From Aurantiacibacter zhengii (lineage in GTDB: Bacteria; Pseudomonadota; Alphaproteobacteria; Sphingomonadales; Sphingomonadaceae): a DNA stretch of 64,000 nt. Every line of letters starts with the position of its first letter. The first letter of the stretch is position 1. Under the pieces are notes generated by a model. The model was not told the DNA's origin and made no database searches. It saw only the letters and a list, made by a program, of their open reading frames with translations. A program made the translations under genes and the position numbers. Below, piece by piece: positions 53,380 to 62,023 of the stretch. The stretch lies in the NCBI RefSeq assembly GCF_003584125.1, contig NZ_QXFL01000002.1:310001-374000 (forward strand), read 5' to 3'.

Positions 53380-54762
53380 TCAATCTACTCCAAAGTGGTC
53401 GGCAAGCTCGTCGCCGCGAAATCCGTGTGTGAAGGTGTCGTCGCGATAGGGAAGCATACCTGCGTTCCACCGCTGCCAGCGGTCACGCAGATCGGCAAAG
53501 CGCGCAGGCTCGCGCTGCTTCAGGTTCGCGCGCTCCATCGGGTCGGCCACGACGTCGAAAAGGAACTCGTTTCCAGCGATGGAGAGATATTTGTGACGCC
53601 CCATTCGCACAGCCTTCTGGTCGAGGTGGTTGTACCGCCAGAACATCGGCCGTTCGTCCAGATCGCCGCTGCGAATATCGCGACCGTCGGGCGGGCGGCT
53701 AAACGGTAACTGCGCCCCTCCCGCGTTCATCAGCGTCGTAGCGAGATCCATCGTCATGTGGGGTGTTTCGACCACCCTTCCATCATCGAAGACTTCCGGC
53801 CAGCGGATAACCGTCGGCACGCGGATGCCGCCTTCCAGCAGTTCGGTCTTGCGCCCCGTGAATGGCCACACGTCGGAGAACCGCTCACCACCATTGTCGC
53901 TCGAAAAGACGATGATGGTATCCCGGTGCCTTGGCAGCGCCTCCACGGCGGCGACCACCGCTCCCACCTGTTCGTCCATCCGGCAGACCATCTCGGTATA
54001 GGTCGCCATGCTTCCACCGTCGAAATGCGCGAGCTTCCGGTAAGTCGGATCCGTGGTCAAACGCCGCGCCTCCGCTCCGTCGCGCGGAGTTTCCCATGGC
54101 CAGTGCGGCGCGGAGAAATGCAGGCTCAGGAAGAAGGGCCTGTCGATGCCGTCCTGCGTTTCCACGAATTCGACGGCGCGCTGGCCCAGCAGGCCGGTGA
54201 GATAACCGTCCCGCTCGATCTCGTGCCCGTTCTCCCACAGACCGTCGCCGCGCGCATCCTCGTGCACGAGATAGTCGATACCACCGCCACGATAGCCCCA
54301 GAAGTAATCGTATCCGCTCTTGAGCGGGCCGAAATCGGGCAGATTGCCCAGATGCCACTTTCCGATCAGCGCGGTGCGATAGCCAACCTCTCGCAGAACC
54401 CGCGGAAAAGTCGGCTCGGCGGGGTCCAAGCCAGTATGACGCGGTCCAATAGGCTCTTCCAGACCGGCATCGAGCCGGTACTGGTAGCGCGCTGTCATAA
54501 GAGCAAGCCGCGTTGCCGAACACACCGGCGAGTTCGAGTAGGAATGAGTGAACCGCGCGCCCGATGCTGCCAAGGCATCGCAATGCGGGGTCACGTAGTC
54601 ACGGCGACCAAAGCACGAGAGATCGGCATAGCCAAGGTCGTCGGCCAGGATGAAGACGATATTCGGCCTTGAAGCCGAGAGCGCGCCCTCTGTTGCAGCC
54701 ACGGGGAACGGTAAAAGGGAAGCGGTGCCACCCGCCAGAACATTTCGCCTGTTGATCTTCAC
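53380..54762 (-). CDS. Tat-exported arylsulfatase-family enzyme
   Basis: 460 residues. N-terminal INRRNVLAGG is a twin-arginine signal. The sulfatase signature C-S-A-T-R begins at C81, the residue converted to formylglycine in type I sulfatases, and D41-D42 start the metal site. The consensus has P/A at the third position and S/A/T before R, so the site looks active. The GTG start lacks a Shine-Dalgarno, and a hairpin lies only 8 bp upstream (54771-54800). A separate maturase gene (anSME or FGE) is not in the window. It follows the TonB receptor, suggesting the ligand carries sulphate esters. Confidence 0.87.
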   Translation of the reverse strand: MKINRRNVLAGGTASLLPFPVAATEGALSASRPNIVFILADDLGYADLSCFGRRDYVTPHCDALAASGARFTHSYSNSPVCSATRLALMTARYQYRLDAGLEEPIGPRHTGLDPAEPTFPRVLREVGYRTALIGKWHLGNLPDFGPLKSGYDYFWGYRGGGIDYLVHEDARGDGLWENGHEIERDGYLTGLLGQRAVEFVETQDGIDRPFFLSLHFSAPHWPWETPRDGAEARRLTTDPTYRKLAHFDGGSMATYTEMVCRMDEQVGAVVAAVEALPRHRDTIIVFSSDNGGERFSDVWPFTGRKTELLEGGIRVPTVIRWPEVFDDGRVVETPHMTMDLATTLMNAGGAQLPFSRPPDGRDIRSGDLDERPMFWRYNHLDQKAVRMGRHKYLSIAGNEFLFDVVADPMERANLKQREPARFADLRDRWQRWNAGMLPYRDDTFTHGFRGDELADHFGVD

Positions 54763-54770
54763 AAGTAAAG

Positions 54771-54800
54771 GGGCCGCCCGCCGGGAGGAGCGGGCAGCCC
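54771..54800 (-). promoter_or_regulatory. Intra-operon hairpin between receptor and sulfatase
   Basis: On the minus-strand RNA, GGGCUGCCCGC pairs with GCGGGCGGCCC over 11 bp with one G-U wobble. On the opposite strand that position is a C-A mismatch, so the RNA made is the minus one. It could lower downstream expression or stabilise the receptor mRNA. Confidence 0.45.
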
Positions 54801-54806
54801 TAACCG

Positions 54807-57128
54807 TTAGAATTCAAAACCGACGCGAACACCATAGGTGCGTGGAGGCGCGAACGTGAAGTTGTAGGTGTCGTCCGGACCGGCGGAAACGAACCCGGCG
54901 TAAGCGAGCGGTTGCTCGTCCTCCAGGTTTCGGACGAAGGCCTGAATGCTCCAGTTGCCACCCATCGGCTCGTACTTCAGGCTGAGGTCCGTTTGGGTGA
55001 AGGACTCCTGCTCGCTCGACGCATAATTGAAGATGTCGAGGAAGTACGAACTCTTGAACTTGGTGTACACGCTGGCAGTGATCATACCCGTACTGCCGAT
55101 TTCGAAGACGTGATCGTAACCTGCAGTGATAGTCCACTTCGGCGACTGCGGCAGCGTGTTCCCGCTCAGATCGGGTTGAACGATTCCCGGGCCCGGATCG
55201 AGATCGGCAAGGCCGTTGTTGTCCGTATTTACGGTGTCGAAGATCGCATAGGACGCCAGCAACTCGTCGTATTCGGCATCGAGATAGTTGATCGAAGCGG
55301 TGAACCTGCCGTTCGCGCCAACCTCGAGCGCAGTTTCGGCTTCGATGCCCCAGATCGTGGCCGCACCGGCGTTGAAGATCTGCTGCCCGATTGCAGGATT
55401 GAGAAGAACGGCCGTCTGCAGGTCCTTGTAGTCGTAATAGAACCCGGCAACGTTGAAAATGTGCTGGCCGCTCGATCCGAAGCTCAGTTTCGCTCCAGCC
55501 TCGAAAGCCGTGTTGGTTTCCGGATCGTACGGTCCGACGCTGTCGAAGCCGCCGGACTTGTAGCCGGTCGAGACCTTGCCATAAATCAGTGTATCGACGT
55601 TCGGCGAGTAGTTGATACCGGCGAGCCAGGTCAGCTGTTCGTTGTCCTGCTCGAGATTAAGTACCGAAGCAGGGGGCGCCGTGGGCGCGACGGGCCCCGC
55701 GTTGAAGCGGAAGCCGTAGTTTCCGAATACGCCCTCGCGCCGGTCGATAGTGTAGCGCAAGCCGCCGACAAGAGTCAGCTGCTCGTTCAGCGCGAACTCG
55801 ACCTGGCCGAACCCCGCGTAGCTGCGCGATTCCGTATCGCGGGAGAAGGTGTTGATGAAGCTACCATTGGGACCAATGAACGGGCTGTAAAGGCCACGCA
55901 GGTTATCCAGCTTTTCTTCGTAGAAGAACACGCCGCCCTGGTAGGTGATGGCCCCGGCTTCGCCACCGATGCGCAGCTCGTGGCTCTGGGTATCGACGGT
56001 ATTGCCGAATTCGTAGAAGGTGTAGTTCGGCAGGGCCAGATCGGTGTCCTGATCCGTATGACGATAGCCGCCAAGATACGTCAGCGTGGCACCGCCAAGA
56101 TCGTATTCGATCTTCCCGCGAACCGCATAACTGTCCTGCTTGTTCGGGTTGAGCGATATCTGCGGCACGGGCCCGTCATAAGAAGAGCGGTCCTCAATCT
56201 GATCCAGCGCGTTGCTGTTGACCGGGATGCATTGCCCGCCAGGAATGAGCGGGGCCGCATCGACAAACCCGTTCTCGGTACAGTCGGGCCCTGGGCCCCG
56301 GCCCGCGGCATTAAAGCTGTAAGCAGCAAATGCGCTGACGATGTTCTCGTTGCGAACGTATTCACCCGAAAGATCCACGGACAGTCGGTCGGTTGGCAAA
56401 AGGGAGAGCGTCGCCCGCACACCAAGGTTGTCGGCGGTACCGCTGCGCACGACGTCGCTATTGGCGGCGACACGATTGGGGTGATAGAAATAGCCGTCGC
56501 GTTTGTTGTAAAGGCCCGCCAGTCGCAACCCGCCGACTTCACCGAAAGGAATGTCGACGCCCGCTTCAAGTTTGCGATGGTCGAAATTGCCGTAAGTCGC
56601 GTTGATGTCCGCGCCGAACTCCGTACCGGCCTTGCGCGTGATGAAGTTGATCGCACCGCCGGTTGCGTTGCGACCGTACAGAGTTCCCTGCGGACCGCGC
56701 AGCACTTCGATCCGGTCGATGTCGAACAGGGCCAGGTTCAAGACATTGGGTCGGTTGATGTATTCGCCATCGATGTTGACGGCGATGGACTGGTCCTGCC
56801 CTTCATCGTTGGAATTCGTACCGACACCGCGAACAGCGACGCGGGTATAGTTGGAATCCTGCGTGATGTTCAGCACCGGCGCAACGCGCGTCAGATCCTG
56901 GAAGTCGGTGATGCCGGCATCCTCGATGGCTTCATTACCGACCACATCCATTGCGATCGGAACGTCCTGCACGTCTTCGGAACGGTTCTGTGCCGTCACG
57001 ATGATCACATTCGAAGGGCCGACATCGGCTTCCGTCTGAGGGCCGGCGGTCTGCGCATGCACGGGGAAGGAAATCGCCACGCCGGCGCAACCGACGAGAA
57101 GGACAGACTTGCGGATATGTGTTTTCAT
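54807..57128 (-). CDS. TonB-dependent outer-membrane receptor
   Basis: 773 residues with a signal peptide (cleaved after VHAQ, about 26), a TonB-box-like VIIVTAQ (41-47), a plug domain to about 160 with DIDRIEVLRGPQGTLYGRN, and a long beta-barrel ending in the aromatic C-terminal GVRVGFEF. It is of sphingomonad FecA/catecholate type by sequence style. No SusD partner is present. It opens the operon receptor, sulfatase, Hyi-like, symporter, ThuA. An operator (57171-57188) lies 43 bp upstream, so its ligand is probably the inducing glycoside. The ATG codon is clear. Confidence 0.93.
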   Translation of the reverse strand: MKTHIRKSVLLVGCAGVAISFPVHAQTAGPQTEADVGPSNVIIVTAQNRSEDVQDVPIAMDVVGNEAIEDAGITDFQDLTRVAPVLNITQDSNYTRVAVRGVGTNSNDEGQDQSIAVNIDGEYINRPNVLNLALFDIDRIEVLRGPQGTLYGRNATGGAINFITRKAGTEFGADINATYGNFDHRKLEAGVDIPFGEVGGLRLAGLYNKRDGYFYHPNRVAANSDVVRSGTADNLGVRATLSLLPTDRLSVDLSGEYVRNENIVSAFAAYSFNAAGRGPGPDCTENGFVDAAPLIPGGQCIPVNSNALDQIEDRSSYDGPVPQISLNPNKQDSYAVRGKIEYDLGGATLTYLGGYRHTDQDTDLALPNYTFYEFGNTVDTQSHELRIGGEAGAITYQGGVFFYEEKLDNLRGLYSPFIGPNGSFINTFSRDTESRSYAGFGQVEFALNEQLTLVGGLRYTIDRREGVFGNYGFRFNAGPVAPTAPPASVLNLEQDNEQLTWLAGINYSPNVDTLIYGKVSTGYKSGGFDSVGPYDPETNTAFEAGAKLSFGSSGQHIFNVAGFYYDYKDLQTAVLLNPAIGQQIFNAGAATIWGIEAETALEVGANGRFTASINYLDAEYDELLASYAIFDTVNTDNNGLADLDPGPGIVQPDLSGNTLPQSPKWTITAGYDHVFEIGSTGMITASVYTKFKSSYFLDIFNYASSEQESFTQTDLSLKYEPMGGNWSIQAFVRNLEDEQPLAYAGFVSAGPDDTYNFTFAPPRTYGVRVGFEF

Positions 57129-57170
57129 CTTTGCTCTCCCTGAAACCCCCGGCTGTAACCGGTGAGCTAA

Positions 57171-57188
57171 ATAGAATTGGTGTTCTAG
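57171..57188. promoter_or_regulatory. TetR-type operator, site 5
   Basis: ATAGAA-TTGGTG-TTCTAG, differing only at the two outer bases, which are not complementary to each other. It is 43 bp before the TonB-receptor start. Confidence 0.65.
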
Positions 57189-57207
57189 TTATAATCTAGT
57201 TCGTTTG

Positions 57208-57794
57208 TCAATGCCTGCTGCTCAGGCCGACACAACCAATTGCGAGCTGACGCGCCATGGCATCCAGCTGTCCGGCGATGTGGTCGTCCTGAAGCGAGCC
57301 ATTGGCGGCAAAGGGCTTCTGCTCGACGGAGTTGATCGCGATCCCCATCGGCGTGGGCCACCCCCGCATGGCATGGATCACACCGCGCAGCGCCGCTAGC
57401 GTGACACCGCCAGCCTGCCAGCCTGCCAGCCTGCCGCCGAAACCAGAAGACCGACCGGACGCCCATCGAAATAGGGCCGTTCGTCTTCACGAAGTTCTTC
57501 CAGCAGATCGATGGCGTTCTTGATCAGACCCGAGATGCCCCCGTGATAACTGGGCGAAGCAATCACGATCCCGTCGGCCTGGCGAACCGCTTCGATGAAA
57601 GCAGATTCCTCTTCCGTCCGATTGCGCGAGTATGGGTCGTAATGCGGCAGAGCGCACAACTGCTCGCCCCCAAACAGCTCGACATGGGCACCGTGTGATG
57701 CGCAAATATCGAGGACAGACTTGACCAGCAGTTCGGTAGAGGAACCAGGTCTTTGCGTTCCCCCGATGCCCACGATACGCGGCTGCCGGCTCAC
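57208..57794 (-). pseudogene. NAD(P)H:FMN reductase, frameshifted at an 8-bp repeat
   Basis: Start is a GTG overlapping the stop of the upstream flavin monooxygenase gene (GTGA). Residues fit NADPH-dependent FMN reductases: RIVGIGGTQRPGSST at the N-terminus and ASPSYHGGISGLIKNAID in the flavin site. The frame ends early at W-Q-A-G-R-L-A-V-S-R-stop. Removing one copy of the 8-bp repeat at 57409-57435 restores a frame through GGVTLAALRG, MRGWPTPMG and a stop at 57208, giving 192 residues, the family's normal length. As read, the last 63 residues are replaced by seven others. It would supply reduced FMN to the adjacent luciferase-like monooxygenase. A slippage artefact of sequencing cannot be excluded. 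Confidence 0.72.
57409..57435. repeat. 8-bp tandem repeat inside the FMN reductase gene
   Basis: About 3.4 copies of GCCTGCCA (minus strand TGGCAGGC). Two copies would keep the reductase in frame; the three full copies shift it. Such repeats change length by slipped-strand mispairing. Confidence 0.8.
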
Positions 57795-58891
57795 GACTCG
57801 AGTTCCGGCATGACACGCCTTGCAATGAGATCCAGCGTCTGGTTGCCCAGGCGCAGTTTCTCTTCCGTCAACGGACCCGTGAGCGTGCCGCACAGGATAT
57901 TGCCGATGCCAAGCTCCTTGTAGGGCTTCAGATGTTCGACCACGGTTTCCGGCGAACCGTAAAGACACCAAGTGCCGATCCAGTCTTCGGACAGCGCATT
58001 CGGCGTGCGGTCCGTCTTCTTGTTGGCGTCATCGCTTTCGGCACGCGCATTAAATTCCGCCTCGCGTTCGATCGCGTCCTGGTACGCACGCAGGATTACC
58101 TCGAGTTCTTCACGCGCCTGGTCGTCCGTCTCGGCAACGTGGACGCACTGGTAGGTGTGGGTCGTCCAGGATAGCGCGCGATCAATGGTTGCCTGATCGT
58201 GGCCCGACGATGTCAGCACGTCGTGATATGCGGTGAAATATTTCTCGACATGCTTGAATGGTTCGGTCCCACCGATCTTGGGAGGAGTGAATGCCGGGAT
58301 AAAGGCTGGCCAACCATTCTCGCCCGCGCGGCGGGTGCTGCTTTCCTTCATGGCGACCGGCATCAAGGGCGCATGACCCTTGGAGTAGGCTACCGGCGCG
58401 ATGCGCTGCAGCACACGACCCTTGTGCGGCCCGTTGTCGATCTCGATCGCGGGATCGTCCATCGTCTTGGCCCAGAGTTTCTCGGCAAGATCGAGGTTTT
58501 CGTTGGAAACGCTTTTTGCCTCGTCGTAATTGACGCCGAAGCCGATCATCTCTTCCGGCGTGGTGCCGCTTCCCACTCCAACCAGTACTTTGCCGTCCGT
58601 CAGCTGATCGAGGATGTTGATGCGCTCGACAAAGCGAACCGGGTGGTGGAGCGGCACGGAAACGACCGAGAACCCGAAGTGCATTTCGGGCATCTGCGCC
58701 GCGAGGTAGGCCGCAAAGATAAAACTGTCGCTAGCGATCGGCATATAGCCGTTGAAGTGATGGTCGGGCATGAAAATTGCTTCGAAGCCGCAATCGCGCG
58801 CTTTCTTTGCGTGCTTTTCAAGATCCTTGATCAGCTTGCGATCGTCCTCCGGCCGCATCGCCCGCGCGTTCAAAAACACAGAAAACCGCAT
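57791..58891 (-). CDS. LLM-class (luciferase-like) flavin-dependent monooxygenase
   Basis: 366 residues with a luciferase-like TIM barrel, including FMPDHHFNGY near residue 40, a LTDGKVLVGVGSG strand near 95-110 and a regular C-terminal end. It is the reduced-flavin-using half of a two-component monooxygenase. Its partner reductase begins at the overlapping stop. The ATG follows GGAAGGGG. The substrate is unknown; a hydroxylation or oxidative cleavage of the aglycone is plausible. It is divergent from the TetR gene and shares the operator region at 58940. Confidence 0.87.
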   Translation of the reverse strand: MRFSVFLNARAMRPEDDRKLIKDLEKHAKKARDCGFEAIFMPDHHFNGYMPIASDSFIFAAYLAAQMPEMHFGFSVVSVPLHHPVRFVERINILDQLTDGKVLVGVGSGTTPEEMIGFGVNYDEAKSVSNENLDLAEKLWAKTMDDPAIEIDNGPHKGRVLQRIAPVAYSKGHAPLMPVAMKESSTRRAGENGWPAFIPAFTPPKIGGTEPFKHVEKYFTAYHDVLTSSGHDQATIDRALSWTTHTYQCVHVAETDDQAREELEVILRAYQDAIEREAEFNARAESDDANKKTDRTPNALSEDWIGTWCLYGSPETVVEHLKPYKELGIGNILCGTLTGPLTEEKLRLGNQTLDLIARRVMPELES

Positions 58892-58939
58892 CCGTAACCC
58901 CTTCCCTTCGCCGAATCAGAATGTCCGGCCTCTTTTAAA

Positions 58940-58957
58940 TTAGAATTGACGTTCTTA
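58940..58957. promoter_or_regulatory. TetR-type operator, site 6 (regulator promoter)
   Basis: TTAGAA-TTGACG-TTCTTA, one mismatch to the arms. It lies between the divergent monooxygenase and tetR genes, 23 bp before the TetR start, as expected for an autoregulated repressor. Confidence 0.75.
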
Positions 58958-58980
58958 TTCTTTTCATCCTTACCGGCTCC

Positions 58981-59661
58981 ATGTCAACCCAGACAAGCGC
59001 TCCGCTCTCAACAATTGAAAAGCTCTCGGATGAGGCGGTCAGTCGAAAGCCGCGGCAGGGGCGCTCCCTCGCCTCTTTCGAACGAATGCTGGAGGCGACG
59101 CGCGAACTGATGCTGGAGCGCGGGAGCGAGGACTTCACTCTGCAGGACGTGAGCACGCGCGGAAACGTGTCGATCGGGTCGATATATCTTAGGTTCGAAA
59201 GCAAGGACCGGCTGCTCTACGCGGTCATCGGGCAGGAGCTCATGTCCGTCGTGGAGAAAGAGGCTGCAATGGTTGTCTCGGTCGCTGAGAAAAGCGGAAG
59301 CCTGAAGGAATTCCTGACGAATTATATCGAGGGCTACACCACCTTCATGAGCGAGCACGCCCTGATGCTGCGGGCGATCATGCAGCGCGCCGCAATCGAT
59401 CCGCTGGTCTCCCCCTGTGGAAAGGAGGCAGCGCACAAGGCGTTCTCCGAGACGGCAAACGTCATCATGTCATACGAAAAAGAAATTCGTGCCGATAACC
59501 CGCGAGAAAAGGTGGAGGCCACGCTTCACATGATCTTCGCCTCGGTCGCACGCCAGCTAGGCCTCGGTGCCTCACCGGAAGCAGAAGACCCGCAGATGTG
59601 GAAAAGGCTCCGGCCGCAGTTGGCCGAAATGGCCTATGCCTACCTCACGTACAGCGATTGA
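58981..59661 (+). CDS. TetR-family transcriptional regulator
   Basis: 226 residues. The N-terminal helix-turn-helix (about 27-75) has RGSEDFTLQDVSTRGNVSIGSIYLRFESKDRLL, typical for TetR; the C-terminal ligand-binding part is long and helical. No Shine-Dalgarno is obvious before the ATG, and a leaderless start is possible. The TTAGAA-N6-TTCTAA palindrome lies in its own promoter and at five other places, and no other TetR-type gene is seen in the window, so it is the best candidate for their common regulator. The ligand is probably the aglycone or a ring product. This link is inference. Confidence 0.9.
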   Translation: MSTQTSAPLSTIEKLSDEAVSRKPRQGRSLASFERMLEATRELMLERGSEDFTLQDVSTRGNVSIGSIYLRFESKDRLLYAVIGQELMSVVEKEAAMVVSVAEKSGSLKEFLTNYIEGYTTFMSEHALMLRAIMQRAAIDPLVSPCGKEAAHKAFSETANVIMSYEKEIRADNPREKVEATLHMIFASVARQLGLGASPEAEDPQMWKRLRPQLAEMAYAYLTYSD

Positions 59662-59695
59662 TACGCGCGCCGCAGATGGTAGGTAGGAACATCGC

Positions 59696-60880
59696 CTAGC
59701 GCGATATCTCGTCGATCTCGTTCATGATCTTCATCGCTTCGGCAAATCCGGTATTGGCTGCGGGGACGCCGGCGTAGATGGCGGTCTGCATCAGCACTTC
59801 CTTCAACTCATCGCGGGTGAACCCGTCCCTTTCCAATCCAGCGCGGACATGGAGAGCGAATTCCTCCCAGCGTGACAGACTGGCGGTGATCGCGATCACC
59901 AGCAGCCGCCTGGTCCGATCATCCAGACCCGGACGCCCCCAGATTTCGTGCCAGGCGATACGGGTGATCATCGCCTGGAATTCGGCGTTGAAAGGCGTCG
60001 CCCTTGTTAAGCTTGCGTCGACCCATTCGTCACCCAGCACGCGGCGGCGATTGATTAGACCCGCGTGATAGATGCTATCGGTAGCCTCTTGTAGGGCGCC
60101 ATCCGACACGAAGAAGTGGACAAGCGCCGCTCCCAGCGCCGCAGGAGCTTCCACCGGGGCGAGATGACCGCAGCCAAGAACCGCCTCTTCAGCCTCTGGG
60201 ATCCCTTTCGCCAGAACCTGCCCATGCTGCATTCGGGGCGTCGAGATGTCGTCCGCGCCGGTCACGACCAGCGTCCGGCAGGAAATCTTGCCGAGCCTGT
60301 GTTCCAGCTCCATATCACGAATTGCCGCCGCAGCGCCTGCGTAACCCTCAGCCCTTGTCGACAACAGGCCACGGCGAAGGCTCGCTACTGCCTCTTCGCT
60401 ACGCGCCGCAAACCGAGAAGAAAGGAAGCGCTCCATCGCCATATCGGCGATGCTTGTCATCCCGCCCCTCCGCACCGCATCGATCCGTGCTTGCCAGTTA
60501 GCAGGATCCATCGTCGCAGAGGTACAGACAAGCGACAGCGCTTCGACACGGCCCGGTGCGTCGAGCGCGATCTGCATTGCCACCATGCCGCCCAGGGAAA
60601 GTCCTGCAATGGAAGCCGAGGCGATGCCCGCGCCGTCCATTGCGGCAAGCACGTCGAGCGCCATGTCCTGCAAGCTGTAATCGCCTGACGGAACATCTGA
60701 TGCCCCGTGACCGCGCATGTCCAGCCGCAAGATCCGGAATGTCGGCAGGAGATAGTCTATGCAGTCATCCCAGACGGACATGTCCGTGCCGATCGAATTG
60801 AGCAGGACGAGTGGTGGCTTGTCATCGGTACCGAGCAGCTTCCAGTAGATGCGCACACCGTCATTCGATGCGAAAGGCAT
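59696..60880 (-). CDS. pcaL: 3-oxoadipate enol-lactonase/4-carboxymuconolactone decarboxylase fusion
   Basis: 394 residues. The N-terminal half (about 1-260) is an alpha/beta-hydrolase with the nucleophile motif GLSLGG, as in PcaD. The C-terminal 125 residues match the carboxymuconolactone decarboxylase fold of PcaC, with HAGLINRRRVLGDEWVD at its start. The fused form is known as PcaL in several bacteria. It converts 4-carboxymuconolactone to 3-oxoadipate in two steps of the protocatechuate branch. It begins 4 bp after the PcaB stop and ends the operon. The convergent TetR gene stops 34 bp away with no clear terminator between. Confidence 0.92.
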   Translation of the reverse strand: MPFASNDGVRIYWKLLGTDDKPPLVLLNSIGTDMSVWDDCIDYLLPTFRILRLDMRGHGASDVPSGDYSLQDMALDVLAAMDGAGIASASIAGLSLGGMVAMQIALDAPGRVEALSLVCTSATMDPANWQARIDAVRRGGMTSIADMAMERFLSSRFAARSEEAVASLRRGLLSTRAEGYAGAAAAIRDMELEHRLGKISCRTLVVTGADDISTPRMQHGQVLAKGIPEAEEAVLGCGHLAPVEAPAALGAALVHFFVSDGALQEATDSIYHAGLINRRRVLGDEWVDASLTRATPFNAEFQAMITRIAWHEIWGRPGLDDRTRRLLVIAITASLSRWEEFALHVRAGLERDGFTRDELKEVLMQTAIYAGVPAANTGFAEAMKIMNEIDEISR

Positions 60881-60883
60881 GGG

Positions 60884-62023
60884 TCAGCGATCCTCTATCG
60901 TGCCGAGCAGGGTTTCGATGAGATCGGCGCTTTCTCCCAAGTCGGCGTCACCATCCGGCAGGGCATTCGAGACTGAATCGAGGTCAACCTGAAGGCCTTC
61001 CGCGACGTCGGCGATGGCTGACAGCGCTCCGCTCGCAAGCAAGAACAGCTCGGCAAGAACGGGACCGTCGGCCTGCCATCCGCCGATGCTCCGTTCCTGT
61101 TCGGCAGGCTGGCCGGATATCAGTGTTGCCGCCAATCCCGGAACGCGCAGGGCCGCCGAAAGCGCGACTTGGCTGCCGGTTGGATTGCGCTTGTGCGGCA
61201 TGGCAGATGAGCCGCCACGCCCCTCGATTGCCGGCTCGCACATCTCGCCGATCCCATTTTGGGAAAGCAGGGAAATGTCGCGTGCCATCTTGCCCACCGT
61301 CCCCACCAGGATGGCAAGAGAGGAGCCAATCGCAGCTGGTCCGCAGCGCCGGGCGTGCCATGGCGCGGAATCCGGAAGCCCCAGCATTTCGGCTATGCGC
61401 GCAGCGACGGCCGAGCCTTTCCCTTCTTGTCCGACACGCGTTCCCGCCGCACCGCCGAACTGAAGCACGGCGTACTTTTCAGAATACCGCGCGAAATCGG
61501 CCCAAGCCCCTGCTATTCCCGCGTGCCATTGTGCGATCCGCAAACCAAGCGAGATGGGGATAGCATCCTGCAGGAGTGTCCGCCCCATCGCAGGTGTCGC
61601 CGCGTACTGACGCGCAAGAACAGCTAACGCCCGAAGCACTCGGTCCGCATCGGTATTCAGCAAGGCGGTTCCGCGATGCACTTGTATCATCGTCGCCGTG
61701 TCGACTACATCCTGGCTTGTCGCCCCTCGATGAACCAGCGGCCGATGTGCGGTCGGAACCTTGTCGCGCAGCATTTCTACAAGGGGGATGGCGAGCGTTC
61801 CGGCAAGTGCCGCCTGTTCAGCCAGCCCGGCAGGATCGGGTTGCAAGGTGTCGCACGCCGCTGCAATTGCGTTCGCAGCGGATTGGTCGATAATGCTTTC
61901 GGCCGCCTGCGCCTGCGCCAAGGCGCTTTCGAAACGCAGGGCATGGCTGATGAGGCTATGATCGGACCAGTTGTCCAGCATGGCCTGTGTGGCTTGCGGG
62001 CGTTGGCGTAGCAGGTCCGTCAC
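60884..62023 (-). CDS. pcaB: 3-carboxy-cis,cis-muconate cycloisomerase
   Basis: About 379 residues from a GTG overlapping the PcaG stop (GTGA); a longer upstream reading gives 37 unrelated residues. The fumarase/aspartase superfamily signature SSAMPHKRNP and the HRGATSQDVVDT motif are present. It cyclises 3-carboxymuconate to 4-carboxymuconolactone. The order pcaG, pcaB, pcaL fits one operon for protocatechuate use. It is shorter than the usual 440-450-residue enzymes, like other alphaproteobacterial members. Confidence 0.92.
   Translation of the reverse strand: MTDLLRQRPQATQAMLDNWSDHSLISHALRFESALAQAQAAESIIDQSAANAIAAACDTLQPDPAGLAEQAALAGTLAIPLVEMLRDKVPTAHRPLVHRGATSQDVVDTATMIQVHRGTALLNTDADRVLRALAVLARQYAATPAMGRTLLQDAIPISLGLRIAQWHAGIAGAWADFARYSEKYAVLQFGGAAGTRVGQEGKGSAVAARIAEMLGLPDSAPWHARRCGPAAIGSSLAILVGTVGKMARDISLLSQNGIGEMCEPAIEGRGGSSAMPHKRNPTGSQVALSAALRVPGLAATLISGQPAEQERSIGGWQADGPVLAELFLLASGALSAIADVAEGLQVDLDSVSNALPDGDADLGESADLIETLLGTIEDR

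Noticed and set aside
54912-57143. A 743-codon plus-strand frame opposite the TonB receptor.
   Set aside because: Reverse-frame artefact; the receptor on the minus strand has signal peptide, plug and barrel end.
59662-59695. Terminator between tetR and pcaL.
   Set aside because: The 34-bp gap has no clear stem with a T-run in either direction.
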